Counted from the first letter of the stretch, positions 15,885 to 25,157 are shown. The stretch is 64,000 nt of DNA from Corynebacterium sphenisci DSM 44792 (GCF_001941505.1 NZ_CP009248.1:434001-498000), one strand, 5' to 3'. The notes: generated by a model not told the origin, from the sequence alone. A program made the numbers and translations.

Positions 15885-16535
15885 TCAGTCGCGCACCACC
15901 ATGGTCCCGGCCGCCTTGTCCGTGAAGGCCTGCAGCCCCGGCTGGCTGCTGGCGGTGATGAGCACGCCCAGCCCGATCGGGGTCGAGAGGTAGCCGAGGA
16001 CGGGCACCGCAGCGAGCAGGACCCACCAGTTGCGCTTGACGGCGCTGCCGACGTCCATCGGTGCCCCGTCGACGCGGACGACCCGGATTTTCGCGATCCT
16101 CTTGCCCAGGGTCTGCCCGGAGGAGGCCTCCATGAGGATCTTGTAGAGGGCGACGGCGATTCCCACGAGGATGCCCCCGATGCCCCCGACGATCATCCCG
16201 ATGAGCTCCTCGTCCTCCGCGGTTGCCGCCCCGGACCCCATTACGCCGATGAGCAGCATGAGCACGATGGCGCCCGGGATGCCGATGATGAGGCCGTCGA
16301 GGAAGTAGGCCAGGAGCCGTTTCCCGCCGCCGGCGCCCACCGCGCCGGCCATCGCCGGATCCGCGGGTGCGGGGTGGCCGCCGTAGCCGGGCAGCTCGGG
16401 GCCGCGGGGCGCGGCCGGCGCCGCGTAGCCGGGGTTGGCGTGACCGCCGACATCGGCGCGGCGCACCACCCGCGGCGCATCCGCGAAGTACGGGTTGCCG
16501 CCGGGCTGGCCGGGGTTCGGGGTGGGGGCGGTCAT
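15885..16535 (-). CDS. RDD-family membrane protein
   Basis: 216 residues. A Pro/Gly-rich N-terminus (1-70), then an RDD domain: GGGKRLLAYFLDGLIIGIPG at helix 1, a second helix with a Gly-rich run, SGQTLGKRIAKIRVVR, and a third helix near LLAAVPVLGYLSTP. RBS AGGAGGATC precedes ATG 16535. It has its own ECF-type promoter upstream, so it is probably in the same regulon as the kinase operon, which also contains an RDD protein. Substrate unknown. Confidence 0.88.
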   Translation of the reverse strand: MTAPTPNPGQPGGNPYFADAPRVVRRADVGGHANPGYAAPAAPRGPELPGYGGHPAPADPAMAGAVGAGGGKRLLAYFLDGLIIGIPGAIVLMLLIGVMGSGAATAEDEELIGMIVGGIGGILVGIAVALYKILMEASSGQTLGKRIAKIRVVRVDGAPMDVGSAVKRNWWVLLAAVPVLGYLSTPIGLGVLITASSQPGLQAFTDKAAGTMVVRD

Positions 16536-16617
16536 CGTCGGATCCTCCTGCTGCGGTTGCCGGATACTGGGGGACCGGGCGCGGGGCCGCAGGGTCCCCG
16601 GCGCCGGTCGTTGATGG

Positions 16618-16643
16618 GACGGCGCCGGGGGCCGGGATGTTCC
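16618..16643 (-). promoter_or_regulatory. ECF-type promoter before the RDD gene
   Basis: Minus strand: GGAAC (16643-16639), 17-bp spacer, CGTC (16621-16618), followed by CCATC. The flank GGGAACATCC also occurs at the sigma 2 promoter. This places a gene 8 kb away under the same predicted sigma control. Confidence 0.62.
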
Positions 16644-16653
16644 CGGCGATTCC

Positions 16654-18258
16654 CTACCCGATGAGATCCCGGTGGCGGATCAGCGCCGCCCCGCCGGCGA
16701 CCAGGGCCACGGCGATGAGCAGCAGCACCGCGCCGGCGCCGTAGTGCATCGCCCCGTCCAGGCCGCGCACCGGGTGCTCCAGGGGGGAGAGGTCCATGAC
16801 CCACCCGGGCACCTTGAGCAGCTCCCCGAAGAAGCCGAGGGTGCCGGCGACCGCCACCGCCACCCAGGCCAGCCAGGTCCACGTCGGGGCGGCCCCGGCC
16901 AGCAGCGCGGCCAGCCCGGCGAAGACCAGGGCGGCCGGCACCAGGCCGGCGATGGACCAGAAGGCGGTGCCCGCCAGGTCCGCGTCCACCACCCGCCAGG
17001 CGGTGACCGCGGACAGCGCCCCGCCGGCCAGGCCCATCGCGGCCACCGCGGCGGCGGCGACGGCGGCGAAGGCCAGCGGCGCCCGGGGCCGGGGCACCCC
17101 GGCGGCCAGGGCGTGGGCGAGCCGGCCGGCGCGCTCCTCGCGGCGGACCCCGAGCGCCACCTGCACCCCGGCGCAGGCCAGCAGCAGCCCGATGCGGGCG
17201 CCCATCAGGTTGACGAAGACCTCGGCGGGGCCGTCGCCGCCGCCGGCGAAGGACTCCATCAGCTCCGCGGTGGCCTCCGATTCGGTGAGCAGCTGCTCCG
17301 CATCGGCGGCGAAGCCGGCGCCGAACCAGGCCAGGGCGAGCACCGCCAGGGCCCAGCCGAGCACCGCCCCGCGCTCGTCATGCCGGACCAGCGCGCCCAG
17401 GGAGCGCCCGGGCACGGCCGCCGGGTCCACGTCCCGGTCCCGGCGGGCGCGCGCCGGCCAGGTGGCGCCGAGATCCCGGCGCCGGGCCAGCGCGGCGGCC
17501 GCGGCGAGCACCACCAGGGCCCCGGCGAGCAGGATCGGCGCCGGCCACCACCGGTTGGCGGAGAAGGCGCCGAGATTGTCCCGCCAGGACAGCGGCAGCA
17601 GCCACAGGGCGATCTCCCGGACGCCCCCGCCGGCGACGTCGGCGGCGCCGCGGGCGAGGTAGACCACCCCGACCAGGCCGAGCCCGGCCAACCGGGCCCC
17701 GCGGGCGGTGCCCGCAACCTGGCCGAGCAGCAGCCCGGCGGCGCCGAAGGCGGCGGCGGTGAGCCCCATGGCCACCCCGAACAGGGCGGAGGAGCCCGCC
17801 GGCAGATCCGGCACGTGCACGCCCACCGCGAGCATCACCAGGGTGCAGGCCGCGGCCAGCCCCGCGGCGGCGAGCAGCAGCACGGCGGCCTGGGCGCCGA
17901 TCCGGGTCCGGGGGCCCAGCCCCAGGGCGCCGAGGGTCTCCGCGTGGCCGGCCTCCTCCGCGCCGCGGCCCACCCGCACCGCCAGCAGCACCGCCATCAC
18001 CGCGGCGAGCACCCCCACCCAGGCGCCGATCTCCCAGGTGCTGAACGCGCCGATGGAGTAGTCCCCCATCCGGCCGTACATGAAGCGCATCAGATCCTGG
18101 TCGTGCACCGCCTCGGCGGCGATCCGCATCTGCGCCGGGTCCGGGTAGGTGGCGTAGTAGGCGGGGGCGCCCATCGCGGTGAAGGCGGCCAGCCCCACCA
18201 GCCAGCCCACCAGGAAGCCCCGGTGCACCCGCAGCTGATGCCGCAGCAGCGCGCCCAT
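16654..18258 (-). CDS. ABC exporter permease (large, polyketide-antibiotic exporter type)
   Basis: 534 residues with about 12 hydrophobic segments in two similar halves, each opening with a short RHQ/RHDERG-type motif before the first helix (LLRHQLRVHRGF and LVRHDERGAVLGW). This is the arrangement of the putative exporters of polyketide antibiotics (COG3559-like). Its start overlaps the ATPase stop by one nucleotide (TGATG). With the ATPase it forms an exporter under MerR control. The substrate is unknown; a lipophilic drug or antibiotic is plausible. Confidence 0.85.
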   Translation of the reverse strand: MGALLRHQLRVHRGFLVGWLVGLAAFTAMGAPAYYATYPDPAQMRIAAEAVHDQDLMRFMYGRMGDYSIGAFSTWEIGAWVGVLAAVMAVLLAVRVGRGAEEAGHAETLGALGLGPRTRIGAQAAVLLLAAAGLAAACTLVMLAVGVHVPDLPAGSSALFGVAMGLTAAAFGAAGLLLGQVAGTARGARLAGLGLVGVVYLARGAADVAGGGVREIALWLLPLSWRDNLGAFSANRWWPAPILLAGALVVLAAAAALARRRDLGATWPARARRDRDVDPAAVPGRSLGALVRHDERGAVLGWALAVLALAWFGAGFAADAEQLLTESEATAELMESFAGGGDGPAEVFVNLMGARIGLLLACAGVQVALGVRREERAGRLAHALAAGVPRPRAPLAFAAVAAAAVAAMGLAGGALSAVTAWRVVDADLAGTAFWSIAGLVPAALVFAGLAALLAGAAPTWTWLAWVAVAVAGTLGFFGELLKVPGWVMDLSPLEHPVRGLDGAMHYGAGAVLLLIAVALVAGGAALIRHRDLIG

Positions 18259-19136
18259 CAGCGCGCACCCCCCTCATCGGCCCCGGAGTAGTGGGCGAGG
18301 AAGACGTCGGCCAGCGCCGGCGGGGTGCAGCCGAGGTCCGTCGCCCCGGCGTCGAGCAGCTCGCGCAGCCGAGCCGGCACCGCGGCATGGTCGACCAGCT
18401 CGTCGACGCCGGCCCCGTCCGGCAGGGTGGCGGTCACCCGGGCCCCGCGCAGCGCGGTGAGCTCGGCCAGCGGCCCGGACTGCACCACCGCCCCGGCGCG
18501 GATGATGGTCACCTCATCGGCCAGCGCCTGCACCTCGGAGAGGATGTGGCTGCTCAGCAGCACCGCCACCCCCCGGGCGGTGGCCTCGGCCACGCAGTCG
18601 GCGAAGACCCGCTCCATCAGCGGATCCAGCCCGGAGGTGGGCTCGTCGAGGACCAGGGCGTCGACGTCCGCGGCGAAGGCGGCGATCAGGGCCACCTTCT
18701 GCCGGTTGCCCTTGGAGTACTCCCGCACCTTCTTCGCCGGATCCAGGTCGAAGCGCTCGACGAGCTCGGCGCGCCGGGCCGGGTCATCGCCGCCGCGGTC
18801 GCCGCCGCCGCGCAGCCGGGCCAGGGTGGCCAGGGTCTCCGCCCCGGTCAGCCGCGGCCACAGGGCGACGTCCCCGGGCACGTAGGCCACCCGGCGGGTC
18901 GCCGCCGCCGGATCGGCCACCGGGTCGTGGCCGAGCACCCGGATCTCCCCGGCGTCGGGGCGGATCAGCCCCAGCAGCGCCCGGATGGTGGTGGATTTGC
19001 CGGCCCCGTTGGGGCCGAGGAAGCCGTGCACGCTGCCGGGGCGGACGGCGAGGTCCAACCCGTCGACGGCGGTGGTCGACCCGAAGGTCTTGGTCAGGCC
19101 GCGGATTTCGATGGCCGCGGTGGCGTGGTCGGTCAT
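18258..19136 (-). CDS. ABC exporter ATP-binding protein
   Basis: 292 residues. Walker [10 protein letters not shown], a signature helix with the variant [10 protein letters not shown] (instead of LSGGQ) typical of drug and bacteriocin exporters, Walker [16 protein letters not shown], and a switch His in LLSSHIL. The start at ATG 19136 overlaps the MerR gene stop by 4 nt (ATGA). The C-terminal 70 residues are the usual extension of DrrA-like ATPases. It partners the permease downstream. Confidence 0.92.
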   Translation of the reverse strand: MTDHATAAIEIRGLTKTFGSTTAVDGLDLAVRPGSVHGFLGPNGAGKSTTIRALLGLIRPDAGEIRVLGHDPVADPAAATRRVAYVPGDVALWPRLTGAETLATLARLRGGGDRGGDDPARRAELVERFDLDPAKKVREYSKGNRQKVALIAAFAADVDALVLDEPTSGLDPLMERVFADCVAEATARGVAVLLSSHILSEVQALADEVTIIRAGAVVQSGPLAELTALRGARVTATLPDGAGVDELVDHAAVPARLRELLDAGATDLGCTPPALADVFLAHYSGADEGGAR

Positions 19137-19963
19137 GGGGTCCCTTCCCTGTCGTCCGGTGGCTGCGCGGGCTCCTTGGGACCGGGCTCGGCCCGGGCGG
19201 CGTCCGCGGCGATCCCGTCGAGCAGCCGCCGGATGGCCAGCCGCTGCCCCGGATGCGGGAAGGCGGCGAAGGCCAGCGCCCGGGCCAGCCGGGTGTCCGC
19301 CCACCAGCGCACCGCCGCGGCCGCGGCATCCGGTCCGAAGCGGGTGAGCACCGCGCGGGAGTCGGCGACGAAGGCGGTGATCTGGTCATCGGTCCAGCCC
19401 GGTTCGGCCAGGTCGGTGAGCCGCCGGTAGATCCGGATGGTCGCGTCGGTGGCGGCCTCGTCCATCCCGGCGGCGAGATCGGCGACCCAGCCCGGGTCCA
19501 CCAGGCCCAGCTGCAGCAGCAGCAGGGACAGCCGGCGTTCCCGGGCCAGCGCGGCGGTGATCCGGGGGTCGTCCGCGGCGGCGGCGAAGAGCCGGTCGTA
19601 GGCGGCGCGCAGCGGCTCCGGCCCCTCCGCCCCGGCCTCCGCGGCGGCGCGCAGCGCCAGCAGCCGGTCCCGGTGGTGCTCCAGGTCCGCGATCCGCTCG
19701 GAGACCGCGGCCAGGGCGGCGTCGATCCGGTGCCGGGGCAGGCCGCCGCCGGCGTCGGCGGCGGCGAGCAGCTCGCCGATCTCGGCCAGCGGCACCCCGG
19801 CCTCCGCCAGGGCCCGGATCCGCAGCAGCCGCTCGGCGTCGTCGAGGCCGTAGTCCCGCCAGGCCCCGACCCGCCCCGGCACCGCCAGCAGGCCGATCGC
19901 GTGATAGTGCCGGATGGTGCGCACGCTCACCCCGGCCAGCTCCGCGAGTTCGGCTACCCTCAT
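19133..19963 (-). CDS. MerR-family regulator of the exporter operon
   Basis: 276 residues. The N-terminal MerR DNA-binding domain ([20 protein letters not shown], then GLLAVPGR and [22 protein letters not shown]) is followed by a coiled-coil (about 90-120) and a 150-residue alpha-helical C-terminus resembling the multidrug-sensing MerR proteins. It is the first gene of the operon and is transcribed from a promoter with the 19-bp spacer that MerR proteins require. The start codon lies 6 nt after the -10 hexamer, so the message is probably leaderless. It likely senses the exporter substrate. Confidence 0.92.
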   Translation of the reverse strand: MRVAELAELAGVSVRTIRHYHAIGLLAVPGRVGAWRDYGLDDAERLLRIRALAEAGVPLAEIGELLAAADAGGGLPRHRIDAALAAVSERIADLEHHRDRLLALRAAAEAGAEGPEPLRAAYDRLFAAAADDPRITAALARERRLSLLLLQLGLVDPGWVADLAAGMDEAATDATIRIYRRLTDLAEPGWTDDQITAFVADSRAVLTRFGPDAAAAAVRWWADTRLARALAFAAFPHPGQRLAIRRLLDGIAADAARAEPGPKEPAQPPDDREGTP

Positions 19964-19969
19964 GCGCCC

Positions 19970-20000
19970 ATCGTCGACCGTGACGCGGCGTCACACGCAA
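19970..20000 (-). promoter_or_regulatory. MerR-type promoter with perfect operator dyad
   Basis: Minus strand: -35 TTGCGT (20000-19995), 19-bp spacer, -10 GACGAT (19975-19970), then 6 nt to ATG 19963. The spacer holds a perfect 15-bp dyad, GTGACGC-c-GCGTCAC (19980-19994). An overlong spacer with an internal dyad is the hallmark of MerR-activated promoters. Confidence 0.75.
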
Positions 20001-20126
20001 GGGGTGCGGCGGAAAACCCCGGCCGGGGGTACCCGCCGGGGGTGCGCCCGCGGGGGCGCCGGCCGCCGGGGGCGCCCGGGCGGGGCAGCGGCGCCACCCG
20101 CGCCGGGGCCGGTGGGCGGCACCGGC

Positions 20127-20132
20127 TACCAT
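20127..20132 (+). promoter_or_regulatory. -10 element for the MFS transporter gene
   Basis: TACCAT, followed by a leader of about 45 nt containing GGAGGGAGGAGGAC before ATG 20181. Confidence 0.4.
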
Positions 20133-20180
20133 TCCCCGCCGGCGCCGGGGCCGCATCCCCGGCGGAGGGAGGAGGACAGC

Positions 20181-21365
20181 ATGGGCGAGCCGGCGGCGCG
20201 CACCCCCTGGGCGGCGGTGGCCGCGCTCGGCGTGGGCATCTTCACCATGACCACCCTGGAGCAGCTGCCGATCGGAGTGCTCACCCTGGTCTCCTCCGGG
20301 TTGGGGGTCGCCGAGGGGGTGGTGGGCCTGGGTGTCACCGTGCCCGGGCTGCTCGCCGGGGCCACCGCGGCGGTGACCCCCCGGCTGGCCGGCCGCGCCG
20401 ACCGGCGGCTGGTGCTCGCCGGGGCGCTGGCCGCCGCCGCGGCCAGCGCCGCCGCCTCCGCGCTGGCCCCGGGTGCGGCGACCTTCCTCGCCTCCCGGGT
20501 CATCGTCGGTTTCGCGATCGGGGTGTTCTGGGCGCTGCTGGGCGCCACCGTGGCCCGGATCGCCGCCCCCGGGGACGTGCCCCGGGCGCTGGCGACGGCC
20601 TTCTCCGGTTCGGCGGCGGCGGTGGTGCTGGGGGTGCCGTTGACCACCTGGTTGGGCGCCTGGCTGGGCTGGCGGGGCGCCTTCGCCGCCGCGGCCGGCT
20701 TCGCCGCCCTGGTCGCCGCCGCCGTGCTCGCCCTGGTGCCGGCCGGGGCGGCGCCGGCCCCGGCCGGCGGCGGGGCCGCGCGGGCCTGGGCGCTGCCCGG
20801 GGTGCGCTTCGGGGTGGTGTTCACCCTGGTGCTGGTCACCGCCCACTTCACCGCCTACACCTACGCCTCGCCGATCCTGCAGGAGCTCGCCGGGGTGGAC
20901 GTCACCGGGGTGGGCGCGATGCTGCTGGTCTTCGGCGCCGCCGGGATCGCCGGCAACTTCGCCGCCGGGCCGCTGCTGCGCCGCTCCCGGCGGCTGGCGG
21001 TGCTCGTGCTGCCGCCGGGGCTGCTGCTGGGCATGGGCCTGCTCGCCGCCGGGCACGGCCCGCTCGCCGCGGCCGCGGCGATGGCCGCCTGGGGCGCCTT
21101 CGGCGGGGCGGTGAGCGTCATCTCCCAGGGCTGGGTGCTCGGCGCCGCCGGGGAGCTCGCCGAACCCGCCTCGGGGCTGAACTCGGCGGCCTTCAACGTG
21201 GGCATCGCCGCCGGCTCCGCCGCCGGCGGGCTCGTCCACGCCGGGCTGCCCGGGGCGCCGGGGGCGCTCGGCGCCGGCGGCCCGGCGGCGATCCTGGCCG
21301 TCGCCGCGGCCGGGATGGTCCTCGCCGGGGCGCTGGCCGCCCTCGGCACCCGCCGCCGCGCCTAG
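20181..21365 (+). CDS. MFS transporter (drug-efflux, AraJ-like)
   Basis: 394 residues with about 12 hydrophobic helices. The helix 2-3 loop has the MFS motif PRLAGRADRRLVLAG, and the second half repeats the fold. RBS GGAGGGAGGAGGAC precedes ATG 20181. The family exports sugars, drugs or other small molecules; this member cannot be assigned a substrate. It is divergent from the merR operon. Its stop codon TAG forms part of the -10 hexamer of the next gene. Confidence 0.88.
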   Translation: MGEPAARTPWAAVAALGVGIFTMTTLEQLPIGVLTLVSSGLGVAEGVVGLGVTVPGLLAGATAAVTPRLAGRADRRLVLAGALAAAAASAAASALAPGAATFLASRVIVGFAIGVFWALLGATVARIAAPGDVPRALATAFSGSAAAVVLGVPLTTWLGAWLGWRGAFAAAAGFAALVAAAVLALVPAGAAPAPAGGGAARAWALPGVRFGVVFTLVLVTAHFTAYTYASPILQELAGVDVTGVGAMLLVFGAAGIAGNFAAGPLLRRSRRLAVLVLPPGLLLGMGLLAAGHGPLAAAAAMAAWGAFGGAVSVISQGWVLGAAGELAEPASGLNSAAFNVGIAAGSAAGGLVHAGLPGAPGALGAGGPAAILAVAAAGMVLAGALAALGTRRRA

Positions 21366-21368
21366 CCT
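21363..21368 (+). promoter_or_regulatory. Leaderless -10 element for nnr
   Basis: TAGCCT includes the stop codon of the MFS gene and ends 6 nt before ATG 21375. Confidence 0.5.
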
Positions 21369-21374
21369 GGGGGC

Positions 21375-22958
21375 ATGAGGCCCCTGCACACCGTCGACCA
21401 GATCCGCCGCGGCGAGGCCCCGCTGCTCGCCGCGCAGCACCACCCCGATGAGCTGATGCGCGCCGCCGCCGCGGAGGTCGCCGCCGCCGCGGCCGGGATG
21501 CTCGACCCCGTGCCCGGGGCCCGGGTGCTGCTGCTGGTCGGCTCCGGGGGCAACGGCGGTGACGCCCTCTACGCCGGGGCCGCGCTCGCCGCCGCCGGGG
21601 CCCGGGTCACCGCGGCGCTGCTCACCGAGGCCCCGCAGCCGCGGGCCGCCGCGGCCCTGGCGGCCGCCGGCGGCCGGCTCCGGCCCGCCGGGGAGCTCAC
21701 CGGCGCCGATCTGCAGGAGGTGGATCTCGCCGTGGACGGGGTGGTCGGCATCGGCGGGGCCGGGGCGCTGCGCGAACCCGCCGCCCGCCTGGTCGCCGGG
21801 CTCGCGGCGGCGGGGGCGCCGGTGCTGGCCGTGGACATCCCCTCCGGGGTGGCCGCGGACACCGGGGTCGCCGCCGCCGGCGCCGGGGACCTGCCCGGGC
21901 ACGTCACCGCCGCGGCGACGATCACCTTCGGCGGACTGCGCCGGGCCCATGCGCTGGCCCCGGCCTGCGGGCGGGTGATCCTCGCCGATATCGCCCTGGC
22001 GGCCGCCGGGGGCCGGCCCGCGATGGGCCTGGCCGAGTCGCTGGCCGGGGTGCGCGTCGCCGACGACGCCGCCCCGGCGGTCCTCATCGAGGCCCTGGCC
22101 GACCCGGTGCCGCTGCCCGACCTGGAGCCCGGGCCGGAGGAGGACAAGTACTCCGGGGGCGTGCTCGGGCTGCTCGCCGGCAGCGAGGCCTACCCCGGGG
22201 CCGGGGTGCTCGCCGCCCGCGCCGCGGTGGCCGCCACCCCGGCGATGGTGCGGGTCGTCGGGCCGGTGCGCGCCGAGGTGATCCGGGATCGCCCCGAGGT
22301 GGTCGGGCACCCCGACCTGGCCTCCTGCGGGCGGGTGCGGGCCTGGGCAGTGGGCCCGGGCCGGGGCACCGGCCCGGCGGCGGTCGCCGAACTCGCCGCG
22401 CTCCTCGACCGGGCCGAGCCGGTGCTCGCCGACGCCGACGCGGTGAGCATCCTCGCCGCGGAACCGGGGCTCCGCGCCGCCTGGCGGGCCCGCGCCGACC
22501 GGGGCCGGGTCGGCGTGCTCACCCCGCACGCCGGGGAGTTCCGCCGGCTCGCCGCGGCGCTGCGGGCGGAGGGCCACGGCATCCCGGACCCGGAGGAGGG
22601 CCGGATCGCGGCGGCGGCGGCGCTGGCCGCCGCCACCGGGTCCACGGTGCTGCTCAAGGGGTGGGCCACGGTGATCGCCGCGCCCGGGGGCGCGGCCACC
22701 GTGGTGCGGGCCGGCTCCTCCTGGGCGGCCACCCCCGGCTCCGGGGACGTGCTCACCGGCCTGGCCGGGGCGCATCTAGCCCGGACCGGGGACCCCGGGA
22801 CACTGCCCGCCGCGGCGGTGATCCACGCCGTGGCCGCGAAACTCGCCGCCCGCACCCCCGCCGGGGAGGCCCCCGCCTCCGCGGGCGGGATCGCCGCGGC
22901 GCTACGCGAGGCCACCGCCGCGGTCGCCGCCCGGGGCCGCGCCGCGATGGCACAATGA
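21375..22958 (+). CDS. nnr: Bifunctional NAD(P)H-hydrate epimerase/dehydratase
   Basis: 527 residues. The N-terminal YjeF epimerase domain (1-215) has GSGGNGGDALYAG. The C-terminal ribokinase-like ADP-dependent dehydratase domain (about 235-520) has KYSGGVLGLLAGS, LTPHAGEF and the ATP-site motif ATPGSGDVLTGLAG. Together they repair hydrated NADH and NADPH. Family-typical fusion and length. It overlaps alr by 4 nt, a conserved neighbourhood in this order. Confidence 0.95.
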   Translation: MRPLHTVDQIRRGEAPLLAAQHHPDELMRAAAAEVAAAAAGMLDPVPGARVLLLVGSGGNGGDALYAGAALAAAGARVTAALLTEAPQPRAAAALAAAGGRLRPAGELTGADLQEVDLAVDGVVGIGGAGALREPAARLVAGLAAAGAPVLAVDIPSGVAADTGVAAAGAGDLPGHVTAAATITFGGLRRAHALAPACGRVILADIALAAAGGRPAMGLAESLAGVRVADDAAPAVLIEALADPVPLPDLEPGPEEDKYSGGVLGLLAGSEAYPGAGVLAARAAVAATPAMVRVVGPVRAEVIRDRPEVVGHPDLASCGRVRAWAVGPGRGTGPAAVAELAALLDRAEPVLADADAVSILAAEPGLRAAWRARADRGRVGVLTPHAGEFRRLAAALRAEGHGIPDPEEGRIAAAAALAAATGSTVLLKGWATVIAAPGGAATVVRAGSSWAATPGSGDVLTGLAGAHLARTGDPGTLPAAAVIHAVAAKLAARTPAGEAPASAGGIAAALREATAAVAARGRAAMAQ

Positions 22959-24088
22959 GCGCCATGCCGACCCCGGATCTGCTCACCGCCGTCATCGACC
23001 CCGCCGCGATCACCGCCAACGTGACCCGGATCCGGGAGATCTCCGGGGCGCCCCGGCTGATGGCGGTGGTCAAGGCCGACGGCTACGGGCACGGGGCGGT
23101 CACCGCCGCCCGGGCGGCCCTGGCCGGCGGCGCCGACCAGCTGGGCGTGGCCACCCTCGCCGAGGCCCGGGCGCTGCGCGCGGCCGGGATCGACGCGCCC
23201 CTGCTGGCCTGGATCTGGTCCCCGGACCAGGACGTCGCCGCGGCGGTGGCCGCCGGGGTGCAGCTGGCGGTGCCCACCACCGAGCACCTCGCCGCCGCGG
23301 CCGCCGCCGGCCGCGCCGCCGGGGCGACCCCCGAGGTGACCGTGAAGGTGGACACCGGGATGAACCGCTCCGGGTTCTCCGTGGTCGCCGGGGACCTCGA
23401 CGCCGCGGTGCCGGCCCTGGCCGAGGCGCACCGCACCGGGGCGGTGGCGATCACCGGGGCGATGACCCACTTCGCCTGCGCCGATGAACCGGAGCACCCC
23501 AGCCTGGACCTGCAGGCCGACCGGTTCCGGGAGGCGATCGGCCGGCTGCGCGGGCAGGGGGTGGCCTGCCCGGTGAACCATGCCGCGAACTCCGCCGCCG
23601 CGCTGCTGCGCCCGGATCTCGCCTTCGACATGGTGCGCCCCGGGATCGCCTGCTACGGGCTGGAGCCCGCCCCCGGCCGCGAGCACGGGCTCACCCCGGC
23701 GATGACCCTCAGCGCCCGGGTGCTGCTGGTCAAGGACGTGCCCGCCGGGGAGGCGGTGAGCTACGGGCGCACCTGGACCGCCGAGTCCGACACCCGGGTG
23801 GCGGTGGTGCCCTACGGCTACGCCGACGGGCTGCCCCGGGCCCTGGCCGGGCGGTTCTCGGTGGCCATCGGCGGCCGGCGCTACCGGCAGGTGGGCCGGG
23901 TGTGCATGGACCAGTTCATCATCGAGGTCGACGAGGCGGTGCGCCCCGGGGACACCGCGGTGATCTTCGGCGACGGCGCCGCCGGCGGGCCCACCGCCGA
24001 TGAGCTCGCCGCCGCGCTGGGCACCATCAACTACGAGATCGTGACCATGCCGCATGGCCGGGTGACCCGGCGGGTGGCGGGGGAGTAG
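22955..24088 (+). CDS. alr: Alanine racemase
   Basis: 377 residues; PLP-dependent fold-type III racemase making D-alanine for peptidoglycan. The PLP Lys is in AVVKADGYGHG, the catalytic Tyr in YGYADGLPR, and the C-terminal domain has GRVCMDQF. ATG 22955 overlaps the nnr stop by 4 nt (ATGA). A second ATG at 22964 lies 7 nt after CACAAT (22951-22956) and could be a leaderless start, shortening the protein by three residues. Confidence 0.96.
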   Translation: MSAMPTPDLLTAVIDPAAITANVTRIREISGAPRLMAVVKADGYGHGAVTAARAALAGGADQLGVATLAEARALRAAGIDAPLLAWIWSPDQDVAAAVAAGVQLAVPTTEHLAAAAAAGRAAGATPEVTVKVDTGMNRSGFSVVAGDLDAAVPALAEAHRTGAVAITGAMTHFACADEPEHPSLDLQADRFREAIGRLRGQGVACPVNHAANSAAALLRPDLAFDMVRPGIACYGLEPAPGREHGLTPAMTLSARVLLVKDVPAGEAVSYGRTWTAESDTRVAVVPYGYADGLPRALAGRFSVAIGGRRYRQVGRVCMDQFIIEVDEAVRPGDTAVIFGDGAAGGPTADELAAALGTINYEIVTMPHGRVTRRVAGE

Positions 24089-24091
24089 CCG

Positions 24092-25147
24092 ATGCCGCCG
24101 CGCCCGCGCCGCCGGCCCCCGGGGTGGACCGCGCTCGGCGGGGCCGCCGCCCTGGCCACCGCCGCCGGCGCCGGGGTGCTCGGCCTGCGCGAGCGGGCGC
24201 TCACCCGGGGCGCCGCCGGCGCCGGCGCGGCGCTGGCGCTGCCGGAACCGGACTGGGCGGGCGTGATCGACGCCGGCGACGGGACGCCGCTGGCGGTGCA
24301 CGAGGCGGGCCCGCCGACCGCCCCGGTGACCGTGGTGCTCAGCCACGGCTACTGCCAGCGGATGGACTCCTGGTGCCTGCAGGCGCGCCGGCTGCGGGCG
24401 GAGTTCGGCGACCGGGTGCGGCTGGTGCTCTGGGACCAGCGCGGCCACGGCGGCTCCGGCGCGCCCCCTGCCGGCTCCTGCACCATCGGCCGCACCGCCG
24501 CGGATCTGGCGGCGGTCATCGCCGCGCGCGCCCCGGCCGGGCCGGTGGTCGCGGTGGGCCACTCCATGGGCGGGATGACCGTGCTGGCCCTCGGCCGGGT
24601 CGCCCCGCAGCTGGTGCCCCGGCTGGCCGGGGCGGTGCTGGTGGCCACCGCCGCGGCCGGGCTGGACCGCGGCGGGATCCCGGGGATGCTGCTCAACCCG
24701 GTGGGCGCGGCGGCGGTGCGCGCCGCCGCGGTGCGCCCGGAGCTGCTCGGCCGGCTGCGGCTGCTCACCGGGGCGCTCGCCGCCCCGGTGGTGCGCGGCG
24801 GCTCCTTCGGCGACCAGGCGGTCGCCCCGGCGGTGGTGGCACTCAACGAGGAGATGATCGACGCCACCGACTCCGGCACCATCCTGCGCTTCTTCGCCAC
24901 CCTGCGGAACCACGACGAGACCCCCGGGGCGGCGGCGCTGGCCGCCGCCGGGGTGCCCGCCACCATCGTCGCCGGGGACCGGGACCTGATGATCCCCTAC
25001 GCCCGGGCGCGGGAGCTGGCCGCGGCCTGGCCGGGCGCGGAGCTGGTGCGCGCGCCGGGGGTGGGCCATATGGTGCAGCTGGAGCGCCCCGACCTCGTCG
25101 ACGCCGCGGTGGCGGCGATGCTCCGGCGGGTGCCCGGGGTGGCCTAG
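24092..25147 (+). CDS. Alpha/beta hydrolase
   Basis: 351 residues. A hydrophobic segment near the N-terminus (13-32) may be a membrane anchor or uncleaved signal. The hydrolase fold carries the oxyanion-hole region LSHGYCQRMDSW, the nucleophile elbow VGHSMGGM, an Asp in AGDRDLMIPY and a His in GVGHMVQLE, so the catalytic triad is complete. Substrate unknown. It sits 3 nt after alr and before tsaE, a position held by a hydrolase gene in related actinobacteria. Confidence 0.88.
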   Translation: MPPRPRRRPPGWTALGGAAALATAAGAGVLGLRERALTRGAAGAGAALALPEPDWAGVIDAGDGTPLAVHEAGPPTAPVTVVLSHGYCQRMDSWCLQARRLRAEFGDRVRLVLWDQRGHGGSGAPPAGSCTIGRTAADLAAVIAARAPAGPVVAVGHSMGGMTVLALGRVAPQLVPRLAGAVLVATAAAGLDRGGIPGMLLNPVGAAAVRAAAVRPELLGRLRLLTGALAAPVVRGGSFGDQAVAPAVVALNEEMIDATDSGTILRFFATLRNHDETPGAAALAAAGVPATIVAGDRDLMIPYARARELAAAWPGAELVRAPGVGHMVQLERPDLVDAAVAAMLRRVPGVA

Positions 25148-25150
25148 CAT
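25145..25150 (+). promoter_or_regulatory. Leaderless -10 element for tsaE
   Basis: TAGCAT includes the hydrolase stop codon and ends 7 nt before ATG 25158. Confidence 0.5.
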
Positions 25151-25157
25151 CGGGGCC

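Noticed and set aside
19386..22775. 1129-codon minus-strand open frame
   Set aside because: Runs in the wrong frame opposite merR, the MFS gene and nnr; composition is low-complexity Gly/Arg, without any motif.
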